Below, in pieces: positions 1 to 7,497 of a stretch of 64,000 nt of DNA. A program made the translations under genes and the position numbers. The DNA is from AP-15 sp963774345 (lineage in GTDB: Bacteria; Pseudomonadota; Alphaproteobacteria; ATCC43930; CGMCC-115725). The stretch covers positions 124,001 to 188,000 of the forward strand of contig CAVZFB010000039.1 in assembly GCA_963774345.1 (NCBI GenBank), written 5' to 3'. Below the pieces are notes generated by a model that did no database searches, was not told the origin of the DNA, and was given only the letters and a program-made list of their open reading frames with translations. Numbering within the stretch: the stretch's first letter is position 1; the number at the start of each line of letters is the position of its first letter.

Positions 1-805
1 GAGAAACGCTCGGTCTCGGCCAGCTCGTCGCCCAGCTCGAAGATGCCGGCCTGACCGTCCCAGGCGAGGTCGGTCGTCGACTCGCCGGCGCCGGCGGCGG
101 AATAGGCATAGGCGGCAATGCAGCGCGCCGATTGCGAGGCGCACAGCAGCCGCCGCATCTGCGCCTTGCCGATCGTGATGTTGCTGGCCGACAGATTGAG
201 CAGGATCTCGGCGCCGGCCATTGCCGCCCGCGATGCTCGGCGGCTGCGGCACCCACAGATCCTCGCAGATCTCGACATGGAAGGTGAAACCCGCTGCCCC
301 GGCGGCGGCGAACAGCAGATCGCTGCCGAACGGCGCGTTGTGCCCGGCGACGGCGATCGACCGGCCGGCAACGCCTTCGCCCGAGGTGAAATGCCGGCGC
401 TCGTAGAATTCGCGGTAATTCGGCAGAAACACCTTTGGGAACGACGCCGAGCAGTCGGCCGCGATGGATCACGAGCGCGCAGTTGATAGAGCTGCCCACG
501 CCAGCGCAGCGGCGCGCCGACGACAAACACCGGAAACCGGTCTCGGCTCGCCTGCGATCAGACGATCGATCTGGGCGCTCGACCGCGTCGAGCAGCGCAT
601 CCTGAAACAGCAGATCGTCGATCGCATAGGCCGACAGGCACAGCTCGGGAAACACCATCAGCCCGACGCGCGGCCTCATCGCCCTCGGCGAGCAGCGCAG
701 CGACCGTCGTCGGCATTACGTGGCGGCTCGGCCGACCGCCACCTGCGGCACGCAGGCGCCGACACGAACGAATTGATGCCGGTAGGGCGAGAAGAACGAG
801 GACAT
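1..805 (-). pseudogene. nadE: Glutamine-dependent NAD+ synthase, N-terminal nitrilase domain; frameshifted and cut by the window edge
   Basis: The minus strand, read across several frames, gives the amidase (nitrilase-like) domain of the large NAD synthase that makes NAD from deamido-NAD using glutamine nitrogen. Recognisable pieces in order are an FVRVGACVPQV start region, VFPELCLSAYAIDDLLFQD, a VVGAPLRWRGQLY piece, VPKVFLPNYREFYERR, HVEICEDLWVPQPPS, and AYAYSAAGAGESTTDLAWDGQ next to the left edge. The order and spacing match the Mycobacterium-type NadE of about 680 residues; the synthetase domain would lie outside the window. At least three or four frame changes separate the pieces (for example near 560-575, 670-680 and 720). 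The likely start is the ATG at 803-805. Sequencing error or a decaying gene are both possible. Confidence 0.72.
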
Positions 806-900
806 CGTTCGACGGTGCTCGCCGATCAGCAATCGGTGTCAATTTGGGCACTTGCCGGTCTTCCGATAAGAGGTCGCCCGGCCGGTACGAGGTCGCGCGG

Positions 901-1527
901 TCAGGACCGCGGGCGCCTCGATCGAGCTACCGCCCAGACGACGCCGCCGATGCCGAACACCACCAGCCCGCCAAAAACCAGCACGCACGAGATTGGCCGA
1001 GCCGACGAGGCTCTCGCCGATGTTGCCGACGACGTCGCCGACGATCAGCAGCATCGGCGCCCAGATCGAGCGCCGAGCCGACGTTGGCGATCCAGAAACG
1101 TCCGTTCGGCATCCGCATTACCCCCGCGGCGAGCGGAATCACCGCACGCATCGGGCCGAAGAAGCGGCCGATAAAAACGCTGAGACCGCCATATCTGGCG
1201 AAAAACCGAATGCCGCTCGGCAAGAGGTCGGGATTGCGCGTGAACGGCCAGAGCTCGAGCAATCCGCCGGGCCAAACCAACGGCCTATCCAATACGAGAC
1301 TTAATCGCCTAGCACGGCGCCGAGGATCGCCCCAGCAAGAACCGAGAAATACGTGCAGAGAGCCGGTCGACGAGCAGCGCCCCGGCGGCGATCAACAACG
1401 ACGTTCCCGGGAACAGCAGGCTCAAAAAAGCAAACGACTCGCCGAACGCGAAGACGAACATGACAGCGAACGCCCAACCCGCATGCGCGGAAATGAAGGC
1501 AAGCGTCGGCTGAACCAAGTCTTCCAT
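901..1527 (-). pseudogene. DedA-family (SNARE-associated/VTT) membrane protein, frameshifted
   Basis: The start at 1527 gives MEDLVQPTLAFISAHAGWA, followed by hydrophobic FAFGESFAFLSLLFPGTSLL, the typical DedA N-terminus in which FPGTSLL precedes the re-entrant segment. The frame then changes near 1340-1370. The middle of the protein (WPFTRNPDLL, FFARYGGLSVFIGRFFGPMRA, PLAAGVMRMP) and the C-terminal membrane segments (LIVGDVVGNIG) appear in other frames, ending at a TGA at 901-903. GRFxGPxRA is the DedA signature. The expected product is about 209 residues, normal for the family, which acts in membrane lipid flipping and envelope homeostasis. At least two or three indels break it. Confidence 0.75.
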
Positions 1528-1844
1528 AAAAGCCCTTCGACATCTGCCGCGGCACCGCGACCGGCGAGGAAACGGCGGCAAGTGGATAGCACCCCGTACT
1601 TAAGCTAGCCTGAGTGCGCAACGGCGTCCGCCGATCGCGCCCGCGCTCTCGGCCTGCCGGTCTCAGCGGGGCCAGTTCGGGGTCGCTTCCGCCGATCGTT
1701 GATAAGCGGCCGGCGGATGGTGCCCTGGGCTGACGAGCGACAGGATTTGCCCTATTATCTGCCTGCAGGCAGAGGAATAGAGCGAAGAAGCGCCATGCGC
1801 CCGACGGCGTGGCAAAGCGCCACGCGGCCTGACGGGAGGTTCTA

Positions 1845-3632
1845 ATGTTTTGGGTCGTCGTCGCAGTTTTGTATTTCGTGCTCGCGGCGGTGGCGCCGAG
1901 CATTCTCGGCCTCTTTGTCAGCCGCGCGCGCCCCGATTTTGGAACATTGTCGCTGTCCCTGCGCTTCGTGTTTGTGGCGATCGCGCTGCTCTGTCTCGCG
2001 GCGACCTCCTATGTGCATGTCGATTCCGACGAAATTGCCGTGCTGAACAAGATTTACGGCACCACCTCCTTGCCCGGCGAGCACATCATCGCGACGAACG
2101 GGGAAAAAGGCCCGCAAGCGGAAATTCTGACCCCGGGCTGGCACCCCTGGTTTCTGGTCAACGTGATCTATCAGGTCGAAACCAGAAAGGTGGTGTCCAT
2201 TCCGTCGGGCAAATACGGGTTCCTGAACGCCAAGGACGGCGCCCCGCTGCAGCCCGATCAGTATCTGGCCGACACCTTTCCCGCGGGGCGCGAGCTCGAC
2301 ATGCTCGACGCCGAATACTTTCTCGGGCATGGCGGGCAGCGGGGGCCGCAGACGACGATCCTGACGCCGGGCAATTACCGCCTCAACACCTATCTTTGGG
2401 ACGTCGATATCCGGGATGCCGTCGACGTGGCCAAAGGCTTTGTCGGCGCCGTCAAATCCAATGTCGTCGCGGCGGTGAATTTCGGCAATCTGGTCGCCGA
2501 AAAGCCGACCTCCTGCCGGCAAAAAACGGTGTTCACCAATTCGAGCGGCGAAGCCGTTATCGCCAACCAAACAAAAGGCGACCAAGGCATTCTGACGGCT
2601 ATCCTGGTCCCGGTCGGCTGCATCGGCGTGTGGGAAAAGGCCCTCCAACCCGGCCGCTACTACGTCAACGAGGCGGCCTACAAAGTCACGATGATCAGCA
2701 CCCGGGTACAGACCTGGGAGTTCAAGGGCGGCTATAAGCGGCGATATATTGACCTCAGCCTCGATCAGGCCGGCAATCTGACGCAATCGCAGCGCTCGCA
2801 GGATGTCCCGGTGCCCGAAGGCGCGGCCGACCCGGCGATCACGCCCTTTGTCGAGGGTTGGCAGGTGCCGCTCGAGCTGCGGGTTCTCGCCCAAGTCACC
2901 CCCGACAACGCGCCCTTTGTCGTTGCCGCAGTCGGCGGGCTGCCGGAAATCGAAAACAACATCATGGTGCCGACCATCCGCTCGATCGTGCGCAATGTGG
3001 TCGGGGCCACCGGGCGCCACGTGCTCGATCTCGCGGACAATCGCGCGACGCTGGAACGCGCGGTCGAGGACGCGATCCGGCCCGAGGGCCTGCGCGCCGG
3101 GATTGTGATCAAGGAGGTTAAGTTCGGCGACGTGGCGTTGCCGCCGGAATTACTGATCTCGCGCTTGCGCCAGCAATTGGCCGATCAGCTTCAGCTGACA
3201 TATCAGCAGGAGCAGAAGGCGCAAACCCAGCGGATCGAAACCGAAAAGGCGCGGGCGACCGCCGAACAGCAGCACCAGCTGGTCGAGGCGTTGATCGGCG
3301 TGCAGGTCGCCGAGCAGAACAAGAACGCGGCCAAGTTGCGCGGCGAGGGGCAAAAGCTCGAACTCGAAGAAACCGCGCAGGGGCAAAAGGCGCAGGCCGA
3401 CGTGCTCGGCCAGGACCGGGTGCTGACGATCAACCTCGTTCAGCAATTCCTCAAAGCCGTCCAGGAAAAGCCGGAAATCGTCTCCCTGGTCGGGCGGCTG
3501 GTGCCGCAGACGGTGGTGTCGACAGGCGGCCAGGGCACCGGGCTCGACAGTGCCGCGGCGATCTTTGGGGCATTGCTGAGCAACGGCGGTGCGGCCACGC
3601 CGGCGTTGGCCGGATCATCTGCCAAGAAGTGA
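1845..3632 (+). CDS. SPFH/Band 7 (flotillin-like) membrane protein
   Basis: The 595-residue protein has two N-terminal hydrophobic segments (about 1-25 and 40-56), a long extracytoplasmic region, a Band 7/SPFH region around residues 310-430, and a helical, Gln/Glu/Lys-rich coiled coil at about 430-525 (QQEQKAQTQRIETEKARATA). It ends in the hydrophobic, Gly/Ala-rich tail common in flotillins. SPFH proteins scaffold membrane microdomains and membrane protein quality control. The region before the SPFH domain repeats a G-x-x-GPQ-x-x-ILTPG motif. A GGGAGG ribosome site precedes the ATG. The gene stands alone, with a broken DedA gene diverging upstream. Confidence 0.85.
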   Translation: MFWVVVAVLYFVLAAVAPSILGLFVSRARPDFGTLSLSLRFVFVAIALLCLAATSYVHVDSDEIAVLNKIYGTTSLPGEHIIATNGEKGPQAEILTPGWHPWFLVNVIYQVETRKVVSIPSGKYGFLNAKDGAPLQPDQYLADTFPAGRELDMLDAEYFLGHGGQRGPQTTILTPGNYRLNTYLWDVDIRDAVDVAKGFVGAVKSNVVAAVNFGNLVAEKPTSCRQKTVFTNSSGEAVIANQTKGDQGILTAILVPVGCIGVWEKALQPGRYYVNEAAYKVTMISTRVQTWEFKGGYKRRYIDLSLDQAGNLTQSQRSQDVPVPEGAADPAITPFVEGWQVPLELRVLAQVTPDNAPFVVAAVGGLPEIENNIMVPTIRSIVRNVVGATGRHVLDLADNRATLERAVEDAIRPEGLRAGIVIKEVKFGDVALPPELLISRLRQQLADQLQLTYQQEQKAQTQRIETEKARATAEQQHQLVEALIGVQVAEQNKNAAKLRGEGQKLELEETAQGQKAQADVLGQDRVLTINLVQQFLKAVQEKPEIVSLVGRLVPQTVVSTGGQGTGLDSAAAIFGALLSNGGAATPALAGSSAKK

Positions 3633-3731
3633 TCGGTAAAATGGCTGACGCCAGATAGGCCGCGAACCCCTTCCGGCCGAGTTTGATAATTAGAGCCAAT
3701 CTCTGATAATCGCACTGGGAGGGGTTCTGAC

Positions 3732-4787
3732 ATGAGGAGCGCCCGCCAAAGCGATATTCCGGAGAGCCCGTTTCTGTGGACCCGCGGGACCGCCGCCCGC
3801 GAGACTTTGCGCTACCTGGACCGGAAGCGGATCGAGGCCGAGCCGCTGTTGGCGAAGGCTGAGCTTTCGCGCGATCAGTTGTCGCGGGACGATAGCGGCA
3901 TCTCAGCTGCTTCCCAGTACCGGTTCCTCGAGCTTGCCGCGACCGAGACAGACGAATCGCTGCTCGGGCTGCGCGTCGCGGCAGAGATGGACATGCGAGA
4001 GGTCGGCGTCCTCTTCTACCTTGCGGCCTCCTCGGCGACGGTCGCGACGGCCCTTGAACACCTGGTGCGTTATGCGGCAACGACGAGCGAAGAAGTTCGC
4101 CCCGAGGTATCAATGCTCAGGAACGAGACGGTCCTGACGCACCGGCCGATGCTCGCATTTGACGAGCCACGCCGCCAATTTTCCGAGTTCATCGCGCTGG
4201 CGCTGATGAGAGTGCTGTGCAAGCTGACCAACCGCGACATCGCCCCGTCGCGAATAACCTTTGTGCACGCTCGGAACACGGAGTTAAGGGAAATCCATCG
4301 CATGCTGCGATGTCCGGTCGAGTTCGCCCATCCCGTCAACAGTTGGGCGTTCCCCGAAAGCATTGTACAACTCCCGATAGTTTCCGCGGACAGTCACCTG
4401 CTGCATATCCTGGAGACGCACGCGGACGATCTCCTCTCGGAGCGGCGCAAGGCGGCCGGCCTGCGGGGCATGGTGGAGAGCCACATCCTGAGCCTGCTTC
4501 CCAGCGGTAAGGTACAGGTGGCAGTAGTCGCCCAGCAGCTCGGCATGAGCCTGCGGTCGCTGACAAGGCAGCTCGCGGCGGAGGGCGCAAGCTTTGGCGA
4601 GATCCTCGACCATCTGCGCAACCGCCTTGCCGTTCGTTACCTCGAAGACCGGCGCATCTCACTTCAGCAGATCGCCTGGCTGCTCGGTTATTCGGAGCTT
4701 GCCGCGTTCAATCATGCGTTCAAACGATGGTTTGGCACCTCGCCAAGCAGAGCGAGAAATCAGCCGGCCTCAATTCCGTCGGCCTAA
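3732..4787 (+). CDS. AraC-family transcriptional regulator with Arabinose_bd-type N-terminal domain
   Basis: This 351-residue protein has the two-domain layout of OruR/ArgR-like AraC regulators. A sensor domain of about 200 residues contains SRITFVHARNTELREIHRMLRCPVEF, which is typical of the PF12625 family (CPVxF near its end). The C-terminal AraC DNA-binding domain (about 245-345) has the first helix-turn-helix VAVVAQQLGMSLRSLTRQL and the second ISLQQIAWLLGYSELAAFNHAFKRWFGTSP. The inducer is unknown. The regulator sits upstream of a small ribbon-helix-helix gene and a GST gene on the same strand; targets cannot be inferred from sequence alone. Confidence 0.9.
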   Translation: MRSARQSDIPESPFLWTRGTAARETLRYLDRKRIEAEPLLAKAELSRDQLSRDDSGISAASQYRFLELAATETDESLLGLRVAAEMDMREVGVLFYLAASSATVATALEHLVRYAATTSEEVRPEVSMLRNETVLTHRPMLAFDEPRRQFSEFIALALMRVLCKLTNRDIAPSRITFVHARNTELREIHRMLRCPVEFAHPVNSWAFPESIVQLPIVSADSHLLHILETHADDLLSERRKAAGLRGMVESHILSLLPSGKVQVAVVAQQLGMSLRSLTRQLAAEGASFGEILDHLRNRLAVRYLEDRRISLQQIAWLLGYSELAAFNHAFKRWFGTSPSRARNQPASIPSA

Positions 4788-4869
4788 TCCCGAAGAGGCA
4801 AACTTGGCGATCAAATTTTTGGCCGGGATTATCAAGCGGCCATGCCCCACAACGCCCTACCTGATCACC

Positions 4870-5061
4870 ATGCAAAGGAAAACTGCGAATATCGACGTGC
4901 GGGTCGAACCTGTGTTGGTCGAAAAAATCGACGCCTGGCGCGCCCGGCAGCGAGTGCCCCCAAGCCGGTCCGCTGCGATAGTCCATATGCTCGAGCATTT
5001 CCTCGAGCATGACGCTCATGCGCCAGACCCTACCTGGAAGACTTTGTTGAGCAAGGCCTAA
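4870..5061 (+). CDS. Small ribbon-helix-helix (CopG/Arc-like) protein
   Basis: A 63-residue protein starting MQRKTANIDVRVEPVLVEKIDAW. An alternating polar/hydrophobic strand (ANIDVRVEP) is followed by two helices (VLVEKIDAWRARQR and SRSAAIVHMLEHFLEH) separated by the V-P-P-S turn, the usual build of ribbon-helix-helix DNA-binding proteins that dimerise as autorepressors. No toxin partner lies directly downstream, so it is more likely a stand-alone regulator than half of a toxin-antitoxin pair. The ATG at 4870 was chosen because upstream in-frame sequence overlaps the AraC gene and looks non-coding. Confidence 0.6.
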   Translation: MQRKTANIDVRVEPVLVEKIDAWRARQRVPPSRSAAIVHMLEHFLEHDAHAPDPTWKTLLSKA

Positions 5062-5351
5062 ACCGTCCTGACAAAGCCCGGCACTAGCGGCCACCGGCGG
5101 CGCTGGAACGTCGCCTTCAACTAAAAGGGCAATTCGATGCTTAAACCCACTGCCATTGCAGCGGCGGTTGCCATGGCCCCTCGGCCTGTGTCCCCGCACC
5201 GGCGATGCGGGACCCGGATCGCCTCACCCAAGGCGACTTTGCCCCGTGACAGCTTCGAGTGTAAGCAGATGGGACGCGCTAGCGCCTCCGGCCGCGGCTT
5301 TGCGGCACCAACGTGGTGAATCAGGCTTTAGAACAGGCGAGTGAATTGGTG

Positions 5352-5990
5352 ATGGCACATCCGATCGTCTACGGTCCGGCCCTCAGCACTTACGTATGGA
5401 GCGTGCGGCTGACGCTCGCCGAAAAGGGCGTCACGCATGAGCTTATCGAGGTGCCGTTTGGCGCCCACCGCGAAGAGCCGCATCTGTCGCGCCAGCCCTT
5501 CGCCAAGATCCCCGCCTTCGCGCATGACGATTTCGCGCTCTACGAAACCCAGGCGATCATGCGTTATGTCGACGAGCGCTTTCCGGGAACGCCGCTGCAG
5601 CCCGAGGACGTGCACCAATGGTCGCGGATGAACCAGATCATCGGCATCGTCGACGCCTATGCTTGGCCGAGCATCGCCGGCACGATTCTGTTCAACCGCG
5701 TATTGGCGCCGCGCTTGTTTGGGCGCGAGCCGGATGAGGCCGCAATCGCCGCGGCATTGCCGCGCGCCCTGCTGTGCCTCGCGGAGATCGACCGGCTGAT
5801 GGAAGACAACCGGTTTCTTGCCGCCGAGCATGTCAGCCTTGCGGATTTGATGGTGATCCCGCTGCTCTATTTTTTCGCCAACGTGCCCGACGGCCATGCG
5901 CCCCTTGCCGAGCATCCCAAGCTGCAGGAGTGGATGCGGCACATGGAAAACCGGCAGAGTTTCCAGGTGACAAAGCCGGCGGTGGCGTGA
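5352..5990 (+). CDS. Glutathione S-transferase family protein
   Basis: The 212-residue product has an N-terminal thioredoxin fold (about 1-80) with the cis-proline region AKIPAFAHDDFALYETQAIMRYVDERF, where the Glu-Thr pair of ETQAIMRY is the usual glutathione gamma-glutamyl contact. An all-helical C-terminal domain follows (LADLMVIPLLYFFANVP, the N-capping box/hydrophobic staple region). Length is normal for a cytosolic GST. The start at ATG 5352 (MAHPIVYG) begins exactly at the first beta strand; an earlier GTG would add 13 residues without homology. Substrate is not predictable. Confidence 0.88.
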   Translation: MAHPIVYGPALSTYVWSVRLTLAEKGVTHELIEVPFGAHREEPHLSRQPFAKIPAFAHDDFALYETQAIMRYVDERFPGTPLQPEDVHQWSRMNQIIGIVDAYAWPSIAGTILFNRVLAPRLFGREPDEAAIAAALPRALLCLAEIDRLMEDNRFLAAEHVSLADLMVIPLLYFFANVPDGHAPLAEHPKLQEWMRHMENRQSFQVTKPAVA

Positions 5991-6025
5991 TCCAGGCCGC
6001 AATAGGTTTGAGGTTCTAGACCCGA

Positions 6026-6244
6026 TTATTTGGCGTAGGGGTTGACGAGACCGGCGACGATATCGGCCAGAACTTCGCGCAGCTGGCGCTCGTCACAGCC
6101 CATTAAGACCGCGTCTTCGAGCGCCTCTTGCGCCAGCTCGCGCAGTTCGGCGAGGTTCTCGTTCAGTACCTTGATCTTTTCGACGCAGGAGACGGGTTCG
6201 CCCTCGGGCGTCAGCCAGACCGGAAACTCGTTCGATTCACTCAT
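6026..6244 (-). CDS. Small conserved hypothetical protein
   Basis: A 72-residue acidic protein (MSESNEFPVWLTPEGEPVSCVEKIKVL...). The middle is strongly helical (VLNENLAELRELAQEALEDAV), followed by MGCDERQLREVLADIVAGLVNPYAK. No signal peptide or membrane segment is seen. It is the last gene of a leftward group with mlaD and the NDUFA12 homologue, 27 bp after mlaD, so it is probably cotranscribed. An AAGGG ribosome site lies before ATG 6244; a GTG at 6265 would add seven residues. The function is not recognised. Confidence 0.65.
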   Translation of the reverse strand: MSESNEFPVWLTPEGEPVSCVEKIKVLNENLAELRELAQEALEDAVLMGCDERQLREVLADIVAGLVNPYAK

Positions 6245-6271
6245 TGTCTTGCCCTTACCCGCCACAGCGGC

Positions 6272-6808
6272 TCATTTGAGGACGCTGGGCGGCGCCACAC
6301 CCGGCGGCGCTCCGGTTTGGGGCGCGCCACCCTGGGAGCCTTCGCCCGGCTTTTTCTGCGCGCCTGCCCCCGCCTGCGAAAAGATCATCTGGCCGATCAA
6401 GTCTTCGAGACTGGCCGTAGCCTGGGTGTATTTGATCTGACCGCCCGGTGGGATGTTCTTGTCCGAGCCGCCCGGGACCAGCGCGAGGTATTTGTCGCCG
6501 AGCAGGCTCGACGAGATGACCTCGGCAACCGTGTCTTCGGGCAATTTGTATTCGGGGTTGATGCTCATCTTGAGGGTGGCGAGATAAGTCTTCGCGTCGA
6601 GATTTTCGGCGGTGATCGAGCCGACTTTGACCCCAGCGATGCGCACGTCGCTGCCGTCGCGGATGCCATCGACGCGGGTAAATTGCGCCGTCAGCGTATA
6701 GCCGTCCACCGCCCGCACCTGGCTCGTCGTGTACGCGAAAAACAGGAAGAACGCGGCGACCACCAGCACGACCGCGCCCATCACCGTTTCGATCACATTG
6801 CCGCTCAT
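6272..6808 (-). CDS. mlaD: MlaD: outer membrane lipid asymmetry maintenance protein (MCE domain)
   Basis: The 178-residue protein has one N-terminal membrane helix (VIETVMGAVVLVVAAFFLFF) followed by a single MCE domain (about residues 35-115) with GIRDGSDVRIAGVKVGSI and the VAEVISSSLLGDKYLALVPGG strand typical of MlaD. The tail is rich in Gly, Pro and Gln. MlaD forms the periplasmic hexameric ring of the MlaFEDB phospholipid transporter. The other mla genes are not in this window. In alphaproteobacteria mlaD is often next to the NDUFA12 homologue, as it is here (57 bp upstream). Confidence 0.92.
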   Translation of the reverse strand: MSGNVIETVMGAVVLVVAAFFLFFAYTTSQVRAVDGYTLTAQFTRVDGIRDGSDVRIAGVKVGSITAENLDAKTYLATLKMSINPEYKLPEDTVAEVISSSLLGDKYLALVPGGSDKNIPPGGQIKYTQATASLEDLIGQMIFSQAGAGAQKKPGEGSQGGAPQTGAPPGVAPPSVLK

Positions 6809-6865
6809 CGGCGCTTTCCTGGGATCAGCGCTCGATAAGCTCCCGCCGGCATCCGCATCTCTGGG

Positions 6866-7243
6866 CTATTCCGGCGTCCACGGCTCGTAATCACCGGTCG
6901 ACGGCGCGCGACGGCCGCCCCGCAGGATCGAGCCCGGCGGGTGATAGGCATAAGGCGTGCCGGTCATGTTTGGCAGGTGTTCCTTTTCCCACGGATAACG
7001 GACGCGCGATTCCGGCTGCGGCACCTCGTCGATCGTGTGGTGCAGCCATGCATGCCATTCCGAGGGCACCTTCGACCCATCCGGCTCTCCGGCATAGATA
7101 ACCCAGCGCTTTTCGCGGCTCGCTCGCCCGCCGCCGCGAGGCAAAGCCCGCTTCCCCTTCTCGCGGTAGTAGCGGTTGCCTAGGCTGTCGATCCCGACAT
7201 AATCGCCGCGCAGCCAGGTCAACAAACGCGTGCCGAGGGTCAT
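6866..7243 (-). CDS. NADH:ubiquinone oxidoreductase subunit NDUFA12 family protein
   Basis: The 125-residue product matches the alphaproteobacterial homologue of the accessory complex I subunit NDUFA12 (B17.2). It shows VGIDSLGNRYYRE, RWVIYAGEPDGSKVPSEWHAWLHHTIDEVP and the tail GGRRAPSTGDYEPWTPE. This family is found mainly in alphaproteobacteria and mitochondria, which supports the taxonomic call. It is the first gene of the leftward group with mlaD and the 72-residue protein and is divergent from nrdJ across a 254-bp regulatory region. Confidence 0.93.
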   Translation of the reverse strand: MTLGTRLLTWLRGDYVGIDSLGNRYYREKGKRALPRGGGRASREKRWVIYAGEPDGSKVPSEWHAWLHHTIDEVPQPESRVRYPWEKEHLPNMTGTPYAYHPPGSILRGGRRAPSTGDYEPWTPE

Positions 7244-7348
7244 CGCTCCATCCAGTGCCCGAGATGCCGCGGCCGGCTGGACCCCGCGGCCGCCGGTTTA
7301 TCGCACCGCCCTCGCCCCGACGGCAATAGCCGGCTTAATGTTGCCACC

Positions 7349-7426
7349 CCGCAACATATGGTGTGTTTCCGCGCATTCGCCCCAAAATAAATTGCCGGCC
7401 TTGGCCGAACGGTCTAGATATAGTCG
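7349..7426 (+). promoter_or_regulatory. Candidate nrdJ promoter with two NrdR-box-like sites
   Basis: Two 16-bp sites resemble the NrdR box (ACACWATATATWGTGT). Site 1 at 7349-7364 matches about 12 of 16 positions (core GCAACATATGGTGT). Site 2 at 7411-7426 matches about 10 of 16, with core CTAGATATAG. Their starts are 62 bp apart, close to six helical turns. A possible sigma-70 promoter, TTGCCG (7392-7397), 17-bp spacer, TAGATA (7415-7420), has its -10 inside site 2, as expected for repression by NrdR when deoxynucleotides are plentiful. No cobalamin riboswitch motif was recognised. Confidence 0.5.
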
Positions 7427-7497
7427 CCTGAGCAAGCTCAGTAGCTACATCTTGCTGCGAATCCCGCGGGCAGGAGACTAGGTTTCGGGGGGAAGGA

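Noticed and set aside
3641..3656. 16-base identity (ATGGCTGACGCCAGAT) shared with 23643-23658
   Set aside because: One match of this length is near chance expectation in 64 kb and flanks do not align.
5137..5319. Small secreted protein or lipoprotein starting MLKPTAIAAAVAMA
   Set aside because: The signal-like start is followed by sequence that makes sense in no single frame; too short and unsupported to call.
7244..7497. Cobalamin riboswitch upstream of the B12-dependent RNR
   Set aside because: No B12-box or conserved riboswitch core was recognised; NrdR-like boxes explain the region better.
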